NCBI GenBank assembly: GCA_964470025.1
Contig: CAYXZR010000016.1
Coordinates: 1-21,152, forward strand
Length of the DNA stretch: 21,152 nucleotides
Direction: 5' to 3'
Source: CAYXZR01 sp964470025
Lineage (GTDB): Bacteria; Patescibacteriota; Patescibacteriia; Buchananbacterales; UBA6539
Below, in pieces: positions 9,623-15,939 of the stretch. A program made the translations under genes and the position numbers. Within the stretch, counting starts at the first letter, position 1; every line of letters begins with the position of its first letter. Under the pieces are notes generated by a model that was given only the letters and a program-made list of their open reading frames with translations, had not been told where the DNA came from and did no database searches.

Positions 9623-9651
9623 TTGACCTTAAATTATAAACGATTTATAAT
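9623..9651 (+). promoter_or_regulatory. near-consensus promoter in a gene-free gap
   Basis: TTGACC (9623-9628), a 17-nt spacer and a perfect TATAAT (9646-9651). No reasonable ORF follows; the only ATG nearby opens a 7-codon frame without an SD. Confidence 0.65.
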
Positions 9652-9657
9652 ATATAC

Positions 9658-9808
9658 ACTACTTAGAAATGGAAGTTTTGTGGCTAATTTAAGAGAAAAA
9701 TTAAGTCCGGCGAGAATTCCGGATTTTATGAATTCTGAAATTTGAATCCACAAATTTTGTCCCCGATTTGACACTTTGAAAACTTTTTATTAAGATTCAA
9801 AATCTTTT
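9658..9808 (+). ncRNA. candidate small structured RNA, about 150 nt
   Basis: It starts about 7 nt after the perfect -10 at 9646-9651. A closing stem TTTGTGG (9677... read at 9677-9683) with CCACAAA (9748-9754) encloses two hairpins: TAATTT/AAATTA (9685-9703) and TCCGG/CCGGA (9706-9723). It ends at an AT-rich hairpin (AAGATT-caa-AATCTT, 9792-9806) followed by TT, giving four T residues in all. I see none of the conserved core of SRP RNA, RNase P RNA or tmRNA. 6S RNA is not excluded by size but is not supported by sequence. The terminator is weak. Confidence 0.4.
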
Positions 9809-9832
9809 AAAAAAAGACTGATGCCGATATGT
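9804..9832 (-). terminator. tRNA trailer with T-run, paired to the leader
   Basis: On the minus strand the trailer ACATATCGGCATCAGTC is followed by seven T residues. It is complementary to the tRNA leader (9921-9942), so the terminator stem would be an extension of the tRNA acceptor stem itself. The same AT tract (9804-9817) ends the plus-strand small RNA. Confidence 0.5.
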
Positions 9833-9920
9833 GTACCCACTAGGACTCGAACCTAGATAATATGTCTACGACGACTTACGGTTTTCAAGACCGTTGCATT
9901 ATCCATTATGCTATGGGTAC
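9833..9920 (-). tRNA. tRNA-Ser (anticodon UGA)
   Basis: On the minus strand: acceptor GTACCCA/TGGGTAC (7 bp perfect), U8-A9, D arm GCAT-AATGGATA-ATGC with the GG pair, anticodon arm ACGGT-CTTGAAA-ACCGT (anticodon TGA), a long variable region of about 21 nt (class II), and T arm CTAGG-TTCGAGT-CCTAG. The long variable arm fits serine. CCA is not encoded. The base after the acceptor stem is A, whereas bacterial tRNA-Ser normally has G at the discriminator. Leader and trailer are complementary to each other (see findings). Confidence 0.94.
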
Positions 9921-9949
9921 ATATATCGAGATCAGTTTTTTACTCATCG

Positions 9950-9979
9950 CCAGTTACCTTGTAATCTGGTGATTTTTTT
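9950..9979 (+). terminator. hairpin with T-run in the tRNA leader (plus-strand terminator-like)
   Basis: CCAGTTAC-ctt-GTAATCTGG (9950-9969, one bulge) followed by TGATTTTTTT. An alternative helix ATCTGG (9964-9969) with CCAGAT (9994-9999) excludes it. On the minus strand both lie in the tRNA leader. Confidence 0.4.
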
Positions 9980-10045
9980 AATTTAAGTAAAAACCAGATA
10001 CCGAATTGTGCGCATCTAGTTGTAGTTCCCCCCCTTTTTTTTATT

Positions 10046-10094
10046 GCCCATCTAGGGCTAAGGTTATTATAACTCAGATAGACCTATCAAACAA
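10046..10094 (-). promoter_or_regulatory. tRNA-Ser promoter with 5'-terminal hairpin
   Basis: On the minus strand TTGTTT (10089-10094), a 17-nt spacer and a perfect TATAAT (10066-10071). A GCCC-tagat-GGGC hairpin (10046-10058) begins 7 nt after the -10, i.e. at the predicted 5' end. The leader of about 140 nt then includes an unusual run of A residues followed by seven G residues (seen as C7 then a T-run on the plus strand near 10028-10042). Confidence 0.6.
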
Positions 10095-10096
10095 CT

Positions 10097-10177
10097 ATAC
10101 GAAACCCCAATGAAAACAGCCCCTCTGACGTAAATCTCGGGGCTGTGAATAACTTTTTATTTGGTTTCGTATTTTTT
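10097..10177. terminator. nested two-way terminator
   Basis: The inner stem CAGCCCC (10117-10123) with GGGGCTG (10139-10145) is followed on the minus strand by TTTT and would end the rsmI-metG operon. The outer stem ATACGAAACC (10097-10106) with GGTTTCGTAT (10163-10172) is a perfect 10 bp and is followed on the plus strand by six T residues. The two stems are nested, so each strand gets its own tail. Confidence 0.7.
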
Positions 10178-10271
10178 GTGGTTTTTACGACAAACGCTCA
10201 ATAGCGGGGCCCACAATGCGTTTAATGATGATAACTAATAACATCATTACTCAAGAAGCTTACTAAAAATC

Positions 10272-10472
10272 CTAAAATCCCGCCGTAGGCGCAGCATTTG
10301 GATCAGTTGGTAAAATATATGTTGGATTAGTATCATTATTCTGTGGTTTTGGCTCATGAGTAATAATTGAATTAACAATAATAACTCCGAGTCTCATCGT
10401 AAATAAAATAGAAAATAAAATCAGTGAGAACTCAAAATATGATCTTTTATTTTTGATTTTTCCTTTTGCCAT
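10272..10472 (-). CDS. small single-pass membrane protein
   Basis: 66 aa from ATG at 10472; a TTG two codons upstream is possible but less likely. Lys-rich N-terminus (AKGKIKNKRS), one membrane helix at about 15-38 (FSLILFSILFTMRLGVIIVN), then a polar Asn/Pro/Thr-rich tail. The charge pattern suggests N-in, with the tail outside. It is the last gene of the minus-strand operon, 38 nt after the SHOCT gene, and its family is not recognised. The low-complexity tail makes homology hard to judge by eye. Confidence 0.6.
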   Translation of the reverse strand: MAKGKIKNKRSYFEFSLILFSILFTMRLGVIIVNSIITHEPKPQNNDTNPTYILPTDPNAAPTAGF

Positions 10473-10510
10473 ACTCAATTAAATTAATAGTTTAATTAAA
10501 TTATATATAC

Positions 10511-11041
10511 TTAATATTTATCTAATACCTCAAGTCGCCTACGATCGTATTCCTCATCAGATATCGATCCCTTATCACGCAATGTCGTCAAACTCCGAAG
10601 CTGTGTATCAAGTGACGCATGGGTATCATCCGGTAACATAACATTACTTTTTGGAATCTGCGAAGTTACTTTTTTATACCGACCAAAAATTGGCGTATAA
10701 ATATTCCTATGCATAAGTAAAAAATATAGTGGCAACCCAATAAGTAACACCAACATAAGTGAACCACTATAGAAAAACGAAAATAAAAGAATACCCACAA
10801 AAAAAGCTAGCACTAACTTCGCTCTCAAAGCAGCATCCTTTACTTCCATCATAAATTCTGAAGTGTCATTAGTTACTTCTTGTGCAGTAAAAAGTGCTTG
10901 ATGTTTTTGTACAAAATCTTTCTTTTTTTTCGCATCATTTCCAGTAACAAGGCCAATCAAAAATTGAAGTTCTTTGGGAAGTGATTTAAGAACAGCAACA
11001 TTGTCTTGAGTTGATTTTTGTCTCAGATCTTTAGATACCAT
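10511..11041 (-). CDS. SHOCT-domain membrane protein
   Basis: 176 aa from ATG at 11041 (MVSKDLRQKS), which overlaps the tatD stop by 11 nt; an in-frame ATG at 11056 would add 5 residues. Residues about 95-130 contain two hydrophobic segments (LVLAFFVGILLFSFFYSGSL and LVLLIGLPLYFLL). The C-terminal 32 residues, LRSLTTLRDKGSISDEEYDR and on to LEVLDKY, match the SHOCT (short C-terminal) domain pattern L-x-x-L-x-D-x-G-x-I-S/T-x-E-E-Y/F. SHOCT domains occur at the ends of many bacterial membrane proteins and are thought to support oligomerisation. The N-terminal part is unrecognised. Likely translated by coupling to tatD; no SD. Confidence 0.8.
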   Translation of the reverse strand: MVSKDLRQKSTQDNVAVLKSLPKELQFLIGLVTGNDAKKKKDFVQKHQALFTAQEVTNDTSEFMMEVKDAALRAKLVLAFFVGILLFSFFYSGSLMLVLLIGLPLYFLLMHRNIYTPIFGRYKKVTSQIPKSNVMLPDDTHASLDTQLRSLTTLRDKGSISDEEYDRRRLEVLDKY

Positions 11042-11825
11042 ATAGTTTTTTTCCATTTTCAAAAGTAGCGACACGCACCTCATTAATAGAGATATTTTTT
11101 ATTCTACTAATTTCATCTGCAACGTATCCGACATACTCAGGAGAATTCTGTGTTCCACGATGTGGCACTGGAGTTAAGTACGGCGCATCAGTCTCAATAA
11201 CTAAGTTAGCAATTGACAACTGGTCAACAACACTGTGTAATATATCTGAATTAGGAAATGTGACAATACCAGTAACCCCAATAAAAAAGCCTCGCTCCAC
11301 AAACTCTTGAGCTTGCTCTACAGTACCTGCAAAACAATGAGCAACTCCACGAACATCAGGAAAGTCAGACAGCATTGCCAAAATTTCAGTATATGCATCT
11401 TGCTTTCCATCTTTACTATGACGACCATGGATAACAACCGGTAACTTAAGCTTTTGTGCTAATTGCAAATGCTCAATAAATACTTTTGACTGTTGCTTAA
11501 GTAGTGAGTCATCATGATAAAAATCAACTCCCGTCTCACCTATCGCAACCACTGCATCAGAAGAAATAGCTAACTCTTCATATGTTTCAAGGTCAAATTC
11601 TTCTGGATAGGACCTTGAGCCAAGTACATGTGTAGGATGCAAACCAACAGTAGCATACACGGCTTGCTTAAACTCTGAAGCAATTTCGATAGCCTTTCTA
11701 CTTGTTACCATCTGAGCACCGATAACAGTTAGATACATTTCTTTATCTAAACAGCGCCCAGCAACTTCTCGCCAAGTATCGTCAAATACACCAAAATTTA
11801 AATGACAATGAGTATCAAACAACAT
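11031..11825 (-). CDS. tatD: TatD family metal-dependent hydrolase (DNase)
   Basis: 264 aa, normal for TatD. The N-terminus MLFDTHCHLNF carries the first metal-binding motif (DTHCHL); VAIGETGVDFYH supplies the Glu ligand; VVIHGRHS and RGVAHCFAG supply the His ligands; and VIETDAPYLTPVPHRG is the C-terminal signature with the Asp ligand. It is a TIM-barrel phosphoesterase with 3'-5' exonuclease activity in characterised relatives. Its ATG overlaps the cvpA-like stop by 11 nt, and its end overlaps the SHOCT gene, so translation is probably coupled. It often neighbours metG in bacteria, as here with one gene between. Confidence 0.96.
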   Translation of the reverse strand: MLFDTHCHLNFGVFDDTWREVAGRCLDKEMYLTVIGAQMVTSRKAIEIASEFKQAVYATVGLHPTHVLGSRSYPEEFDLETYEELAISSDAVVAIGETGVDFYHDDSLLKQQSKVFIEHLQLAQKLKLPVVIHGRHSKDGKQDAYTEILAMLSDFPDVRGVAHCFAGTVEQAQEFVERGFFIGVTGIVTFPNSDILHSVVDQLSIANLVIETDAPYLTPVPHRGTQNSPEYVGYVADEISRIKNISINEVRVATFENGKKLYGI

Positions 11826-12336
11826 TTTGAATATACTTTAATAATTCGGGTATCATCGGAGCAAAAAATTCACCTGCAACAATAAGCCCTTGAGCAACTC
11901 TAGAATCAGCAATAATTCCACTAAACCATGGCGTAGACCCAAAACCAGAAATAAAATACAAAATAAGCCCTAAGCCAAATACTGCTGCAAATGTCCCAAG
12001 TAGTGCACCAAATAGCCTATTGATCGTAGTTGTAAACGGTATGATCGAAACTAGATTAAATAATTTTTCAGCAATAGCAAAAAGAAAGCCCACCGCACGC
12101 TGTATCAAAGCAAATAGTAGTATAAATGCAATTGTATTTCTAAGTGTCTCTGAATCACTGAGAATATAGTTTCCTAACCAGTCACTAAAAAACAAATAGT
12201 ACTTACCAGTCAGCCATGTTGCAAGCAGTATACCAACTACTACTCCCAGTGCGCGAATAAATCCAGACCAAAAACCATAGGCAACAAGCAGAAAGATAAT
12301 AAAAAGCAAAACTAGGTCAAAAACTGTAAAAAACAT
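11815..12336 (-). CDS. CvpA family membrane protein
   Basis: 173 aa with about four membrane helices (FDLVLLFIIFLLVAYGFWSG, ALGVVVGILLATW, TIAFILLFALIQRAVGFLFA, LFGALLGTFAAVFGLGLILY). The opening FD-x-(hydrophobic)-YG-x-x-x-G-F-x-R and the NRLFGALLG segment fit the CvpA (colicin V production) family, whose biochemical role is not settled. It is followed by an 11-nt overlap into tatD and preceded by an 11-nt gap from metG. The TGA stop shows that UGA terminates translation here. Confidence 0.82.
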   Translation of the reverse strand: MFFTVFDLVLLFIIFLLVAYGFWSGFIRALGVVVGILLATWLTGKYYLFFSDWLGNYILSDSETLRNTIAFILLFALIQRAVGFLFAIAEKLFNLVSIIPFTTTINRLFGALLGTFAAVFGLGLILYFISGFGSTPWFSGIIADSRVAQGLIVAGEFFAPMIPELLKYIQNVV

Positions 12337-12347
12337 ACAGTCAAAAA

Positions 12348-13778
12348 TTATCCGAGACGTGGAAACAGCGCCTCAGCTTTTTTAATTACATCAGCAGTTA
12401 ATGCTACCTTAATAGCATCACTTGTCGCTGGCATAAATGCTTCTAACGAAACTGCAATAGCATACAAATCATCAGCCGCCTTCTGTAACACGGCCTGCAG
12501 TTCCTCTGACTTACCTTCCTTAGCTAAATTCCACGGCTCAGTAGCAGAAATATATCCATCAAGTTCCGCCACTTGCCCCCAAACCACTTTTAACGCTTCA
12601 TCAAAACGAAATGTATCCATGTGCGTTGCGAGCTCAGAAAAAGGCTGGCCTTCTGGCTTTCTAATCGTAGTACTATTTTGCTCGATCAACCCAGTTACCC
12701 GACTAACCAAATTACCTAATCCATTAGACAAGTCAGCCGTGTATGCCTCCTCAAACTTCTCCTGAGTAAAATCACTATCCTCAAAAGGATGAATATATCG
12801 TAACAAATAATATCGCAGTGAATCAGTATTGTATCGCTCTACATATTCAAAAGGGTCAATCACATTGCCGGTACTCTTACTCATTTTTTGACCGCCACTG
12901 GTGATGAACCCATGAATCAAGATTTGCCTTGAAGGCGGAAGTTTTGCAGAAAGTAGCATTGCCTGCCACATTGCTGATTGCTGACGTAAGTTATCTTTAC
13001 CAGCCACCTGGACACCTGGCCAGTATCGTTCAAAGTTTTCTACGTCATGCGGCCAGCCTAATGTAGAAATATAGTTAATCAAGGCATCAAACCACACATA
13101 CATCACTTGATCTGCATCACCTGGGACTGGCACGCCCCATGGCATTTTTTCTTTAAGTCGTGAGACGCTAAAATCCTGCAATCCAGCTTCTACAAACTTT
13201 TTAATTTCATTAAACCTAAAATGCGGTACGACAAAATCATCATTTTCAGAGTAAAGTGCAAGCAGTGGTTCTTGATATTTTGAAAAAGAAAAAAAGTAAT
13301 TCTCTTCTTCAATCATCTCCAGCTCAAGCGACGGGTGAATTGGACACTTACCGTCTTCAATTTCAGAATCTGTCTTCTCAAGTTCACATCCAGAACAATA
13401 TTTTACACTGTACTGTTTTTTATAAATATCACCGTTTTCAAGACAGCGCTTCCAAAAATCCTGCGCTGCCTTCTTATGATCTTCGTTAGTAGTACGAATA
13501 AAGTTTGTATAACTCAAGTTCAACGCGGTTTTTAAATTATCAAATTGCTGTGCATACTCATCAACATACGCTTGCGCCTCCTTACCTTCCTCCTGTGCCT
13601 TACGGTAAATCTTTACACCATGTTCATCAGTTCCGGTATTAAACACAACCGACGCACCTTGCAGCGCCTTAAAACGCGCGATCGCATCTGCCTGCACAAT
13701 CTCAAGAGCAAACCCGATGTGCGGCTTTGCATTTACATATGGAAGTGTTGTTGTTATATAAAAATAATTGTCTGACAT
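12348..13778 (-). CDS. metG: methionyl-tRNA synthetase
   Basis: 476 aa. Class I synthetase: the HIGH motif appears as HIGF (about 20-23) within YVNAKPHIGFALEIVQADAI, and KMSKS is at about 298-302 (GGQKMSKSTGNVIDPF). A zinc knuckle CSGC...CPIH lies near 130-148. The C-terminal anticodon-binding helices are present but the optional EMAPII-like tRNA-binding/dimerisation domain is absent, so this is the short monomeric form. It starts 3 nt after the rsmI stop; AAGGTG, 8 nt before the ATG, could act as an SD but is also the rsmI coding end. Charges tRNA-Met for initiation and elongation. Confidence 0.97.
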   Translation of the reverse strand: MSDNYFYITTTLPYVNAKPHIGFALEIVQADAIARFKALQGASVVFNTGTDEHGVKIYRKAQEEGKEAQAYVDEYAQQFDNLKTALNLSYTNFIRTTNEDHKKAAQDFWKRCLENGDIYKKQYSVKYCSGCELEKTDSEIEDGKCPIHPSLELEMIEEENYFFSFSKYQEPLLALYSENDDFVVPHFRFNEIKKFVEAGLQDFSVSRLKEKMPWGVPVPGDADQVMYVWFDALINYISTLGWPHDVENFERYWPGVQVAGKDNLRQQSAMWQAMLLSAKLPPSRQILIHGFITSGGQKMSKSTGNVIDPFEYVERYNTDSLRYYLLRYIHPFEDSDFTQEKFEEAYTADLSNGLGNLVSRVTGLIEQNSTTIRKPEGQPFSELATHMDTFRFDEALKVVWGQVAELDGYISATEPWNLAKEGKSEELQAVLQKAADDLYAIAVSLEAFMPATSDAIKVALTADVIKKAEALFPRLG

Positions 13779-13781
13779 ACA

Positions 13782-14453
13782 TTAATCACCTTGGATAATA
13801 ATAACAAATTCTCCTTTTGCCACCCCTTCTTGCAAGTGAGTTAAAATTTCAGCAGTTGTCCCACGAATAATTTCTTCGTGCAACTTAGTAAGCTCACGAC
13901 CAACCACAAGCTGTCGTGCTGGATCAAGATGCTCGGAGAGCTGTTCTAGTGTTTTAATAATTCGATGTTTTGACTCATACACTACAACCGTTTCTTTTGA
14001 CTCAGCAATAGCAGTAAAAAGTGTCTGCCTTCCCTTCTTGTGCGGCACAAACCCCGCAAACCAAAAAGAATCAGTCGGCATACCAGCCACACTCAGAAGT
14101 GTTGTCACCGCACTAACACCAGGAACAGGCACAACTCGCAAACCCCGTGCCACAATCTCCTGCACCAGTTTATTACCTGGATCAGAAATACCTGGCGTAC
14201 CAGCATCAGATACCAGTGCTACGTTTTCACCACGCTCTAATCGCTGGATAATTGCTTCAGCTTTCGCATCAGAGCTATGCTGATGATAACTAATAGTCGG
14301 CGTAGAAATATCAAAATGCTCAAGTAGCACTTTTGTCACTCGAGTATCCTCGCAAGCAATAACATCAACTTCATTAAGAATCTCTACTGCTCGAAATGTC
14401 ATGTCATCAAGGTTGCCAATAGGTGTTGCAACAACAAAAAAAGTACCATTCAT
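13782..14453 (-). CDS. rsmI: 16S rRNA (cytidine-1402 2'-O)-methyltransferase
   Basis: 223 aa from ATG at 14453 (MNGTFFVVATPIGNLDDMTF). The tetrapyrrole-methylase fold is shown by ATPIGNLDD, CEDTRVTKVLLEHF and LVSDAGTPGISDPG, all diagnostic of RsmI, which methylates C1402 of 16S rRNA at the P site using S-adenosylmethionine. An upstream in-frame ATG at 14498 would add 15 residues but lies upstream of the likely promoter. With that promoter (-10 at 14461-14466, 7 nt from the ATG) the mRNA is predicted to be leaderless. It is the first gene of the rsmI-metG-cvpA-tatD-SHOCT operon. Confidence 0.95.
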   Translation of the reverse strand: MNGTFFVVATPIGNLDDMTFRAVEILNEVDVIACEDTRVTKVLLEHFDISTPTISYHQHSSDAKAEAIIQRLERGENVALVSDAGTPGISDPGNKLVQEIVARGLRVVPVPGVSAVTTLLSVAGMPTDSFWFAGFVPHKKGRQTLFTAIAESKETVVVYESKHRIIKTLEQLSEHLDPARQLVVGRELTKLHEEIIRGTTAEILTHLQEGVAKGEFVIIIQGD

Positions 14454-14460
14454 ATACTCA

Positions 14461-14489
14461 ACAATACCATAAAAAAAGCTAATTTTCAA
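14461..14489 (-). promoter_or_regulatory. promoter of the rsmI operon, leaderless geometry
   Basis: On the minus strand TTGAAA (14484-14489), a 17-nt spacer and TATTGT (14461-14466). Seven nt separate the -10 from the rsmI ATG, so the first base of the mRNA should be at or within two bases of the start codon. Confidence 0.6.
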
Positions 14490-14518
14490 CAAAAACAAAA
14501 GCGATCAAATGATCGCTT
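14487..14518 (-). terminator. terminator ending the His-rich protein unit, upstream of rsmI
   Basis: Perfect AAGCGATCA / TGATCGCTT stem (14499-14518) with a very small loop, followed on the minus strand by TTGTTTTTG. It separates the upstream small-gene unit from the rsmI promoter. Confidence 0.8.
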
Positions 14519-14553
14519 ATAAAGGAGCAAGGTGAAAGGAATAGAGAGAAAAC

Positions 14554-14617
14554 TGGTGGTCGACGCGTGTGCATCGGGATTCGAAAGATGAGATGCCAAC
14601 TGAATCGTCGACCACCA
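14554..14617 (-). repeat. 12-bp inverted repeat in the 3' UTR of the His-rich gene
   Basis: TGGTGGTCGACG (14554-14565) and CGTCGACCACCA (14606-14617) are perfect complements around a 40-nt loop that holds an inner GCATC/GATGC pair. On the minus strand AGTTTTCTCTC follows, so it may be a first, leaky terminator or a 3'-end protecting structure before the stronger terminator at 14487-14518. Confidence 0.55.
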
Positions 14618-14653
14618 TGTTCACTTCATGCCGTCATGTGCCTGGATTTGTGG

Positions 14654-14860
14654 CTAGACGACAGCCTTGATGCCGGTGTTGGTCGCGGGATGCTGGTCGG
14701 CGGAGGTGCCATGGTCGCTGTTCTTGGCGTCGCGGGCGTGATCGAAGGTCTTCGTGGCCTGTGTCGGATGATGGGAGGCGCCGGAGCCGTCGGTGTGCGG
14801 GGCGTGTTTGATGAATGTTCCGGGGGTGCCGTCGTGGCAGGTGCGTGTACCGTGTTTCAT
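14654..14860 (-). CDS. 68-aa His-rich orphan protein
   Basis: It begins MKHGTRTCHDGTPGTF and is rich in His (about 11), Thr, Asp, Gly and Ala, with no membrane helix and probably little fold. I do not recognise it. Coding evidence: an SD (GGAAGG) lies about 10 nt before the ATG inside a GAAG-gaaa-CTTC hairpin; the promoter is at 15106-15134; terminators follow. By hand count about four in five codons end in G or C, unlike the A/T-ending codons of the flanking operons, which suggests a GC-rich donor or special selection. The His clusters might bind metal; that is only inference. Opposite-strand ORFs here have no comparable signals. Confidence 0.6.
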   Translation of the reverse strand: MKHGTRTCHDGTPGTFIKHAPHTDGSGASHHPTQATKTFDHARDAKNSDHGTSADQHPATNTGIKAVV

Positions 14861-15009
14861 GGTAGAAGTTTCCTTCCGTTGATTTTGTTTTGGTACGTCG
14901 TCGAGGTTAGTGGTTCAGAATAATGGAGTGTAGTGGCATATACAGTAGTACAAGCGGTTAATTCTACAAAGGGAGGTTGGAGGGACGAAACGGTAACTCA
15001 TTAATCAGG

Positions 15010-15051
15010 AGGTCGCGCATATAGCACGAAGGATTGCTTCATCTATCTATA
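15010..15051 (-). other. 13-codon ORF in the leader of the His-rich gene (tentative)
   Basis: On the minus strand an ATG about 11 nt after AAGGA, the end of the shared leader box, opens MKQSFVLYARPPD and stops at TAA. It might be a leader peptide. The SD spacing is long, so translation is uncertain. The end coordinates are approximate within a few bases. Confidence 0.25.
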
Positions 15052-15053
15052 TG

Positions 15054-15134
15054 TCCTTTCTTATGTTGAAATGTTCATTCATACCGTATAACTGGTATAA
15101 GATACAGTATAGTAAGTATTGAAAAAGTTGTCAA
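15054..15134 (-). promoter_or_regulatory. promoter, 5' hairpin and leader box of the His-rich gene unit
   Basis: On the minus strand: TTGACA (15129-15134), a 17-nt spacer and TATACT (15106-15111). Seven nt later is the hairpin ATACC-agttatac-GGTAT (15081-15098; 5-bp stem, 8-nt loop), placing the stem at the mRNA 5' end. Next comes a 23-nt box (15054-15076), GAACATTTCAACATAAGAAA with GGA after it. The same arrangement occurs at 16418-16504. About 190 nt of further leader, of unknown role, separate the box from the ATG at 14860. Confidence 0.85.
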
Positions 15135-15159
15135 ACGTTATCCACAGCTACCAAAAAAT

Positions 15160-15199
15160 CAAACAAAAAGAAAAGGCGGTCGTAAGATACGATCGCCTT
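15160..15199 (-). terminator. terminator of the candidate large RNA / tiny-ORF unit
   Basis: A 12-bp stem with one wobble (AAGGCGGTCGTA / TACGATCGCCTT, 15173-15199) and a 3-nt loop, followed on the minus strand by TTCTTTTTGTTTG. It lies just before the next promoter at 15106-15134. Confidence 0.88.
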
Positions 15200-15627
15200 G
15201 GGGTAAAGAGCAAGAGTGAAAGAAAATGTTAGTCAGCTGTGAGATTGGGAATGTCACATGACAAGCTAATTGGCTAAAATGCAGCCACTGTCGGCGGAAT
15301 CCGAAGGCTCTTCGAGTCCCAGTCACTCTTGTTATGTTCATCACCTTCCGCTGGCAATGTCGCAAATCCACATGGAGAACCGTCGCTTGTTTTGCGTGTA
15401 AGCAGCGGGCGATCGCAAGCGTTCGCCAAGCTGCCAAGTGGTAGTACGAGTTACGGTTGGAATATCTCCAGGGATCTGCTTACAGCAACGTAGCTTCTCA
15501 CGACGAGCTCAAGACGAATCTCAAGTGAGTCTTGCTTGCCATGTTCTTGCAGTTTAACTGCTAGGACTTCAGCGAAGCTGAGGAGCCCTTAAGGACAAGA
15601 TGAAGCATTGCTACTGAAAACATGGGT

Positions 15628-15696
15628 ACGGCGGCCGAAAGCTATCGATCCAGGTATTGGCGTGTGCACGCGAGTGCTGGAAGCTTCGGCCGCCGT
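15628..15696 (-). repeat. long GC-rich stem-loop within the large RNA
   Basis: ACGGCGGCCGAAAGCT (15628-15643) and AGCTTCGGCCGCCGT (15682-15696) form 15 pairs with a single bulged A; CCAG/CTGG (15650-15653, 15677-15680) continue it inwards. No T-run follows on either strand, so it is not a terminator. Confidence 0.8.
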
Positions 15697-15700
15697 TCAG

Positions 15701-15777
15701 ACAGGTGCCGATGTATCCTCCGTCTAACGGTGGGCTCATACACAGAGACCGTGACGGGTATTGTATTCGACACCTGT
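15701..15777 (-). repeat. two-tier stem-loop within the large RNA
   Basis: The outer arm ACAGGTGCCGA (15701-15711) pairs with TCGACACCTGT (15767-15777) with one wobble. The inner arm CCGTCTAACGGT (15720-15731) pairs with ACCGTGACGG (15748-15757) around a small internal loop. Confidence 0.75.
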
Positions 15778-15844
15778 AATGCGGGAAACCGGGGCAGGAT
15801 TCGAGTTATAGCTGACCGGTTGAGTCCGCATCAAATGAGTTGAA

Positions 15845-15868
15845 CTGAAGTTCTAATAAGAACTTCAG
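15845..15868 (-). repeat. perfect 10-bp hairpin within the large RNA
   Basis: CTGAAGTTCT-aata-AGAACTTCAG, with no T-run on either strand. It lies 11 nt after the stop of the 6-codon ORF. Confidence 0.8.
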
Positions 15869-15878
15869 AAATACTTCT

Positions 15879-15899
15879 CTACGGGGGCGCTCTGGCCAT
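15879..15899 (-). other. 6-codon ORF (MARAPP) behind a very strong SD
   Basis: AGGAAGG (15905-15911 on the minus strand) lies 5 nt before ATG, followed by GCC AGA GCG CCC CCG and TAG. The Pro-Pro-stop ending is of a type known to slow ribosomes. It may be a regulatory minimal ORF that stalls a ribosome at the entrance to the structured half of the RNA. Confidence 0.4.
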
Positions 15900-15939
15900 T
15901 ATTACCTTCCTGTGATGTAGGGTGATGCCGGCGGTCGGA

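Noticed and set aside
14454..14498. Upstream start of rsmI
   Set aside because: It lies upstream of the predicted promoter -10 and adds a non-family N-terminus.
14567..14923. 118-aa ORF on the plus strand
   Set aside because: It is the shadow of the 68-aa minus-strand gene, has no SD or promoter, and starts inside the 12-bp inverted repeat.
15159..15437. 92-aa minus-strand ORF
   Set aside because: It runs through the terminator at 15160-15199 and through stem-loops; the SD-like GGAAGG near its inner ATG would make a 60-aa product ending beyond the terminator.
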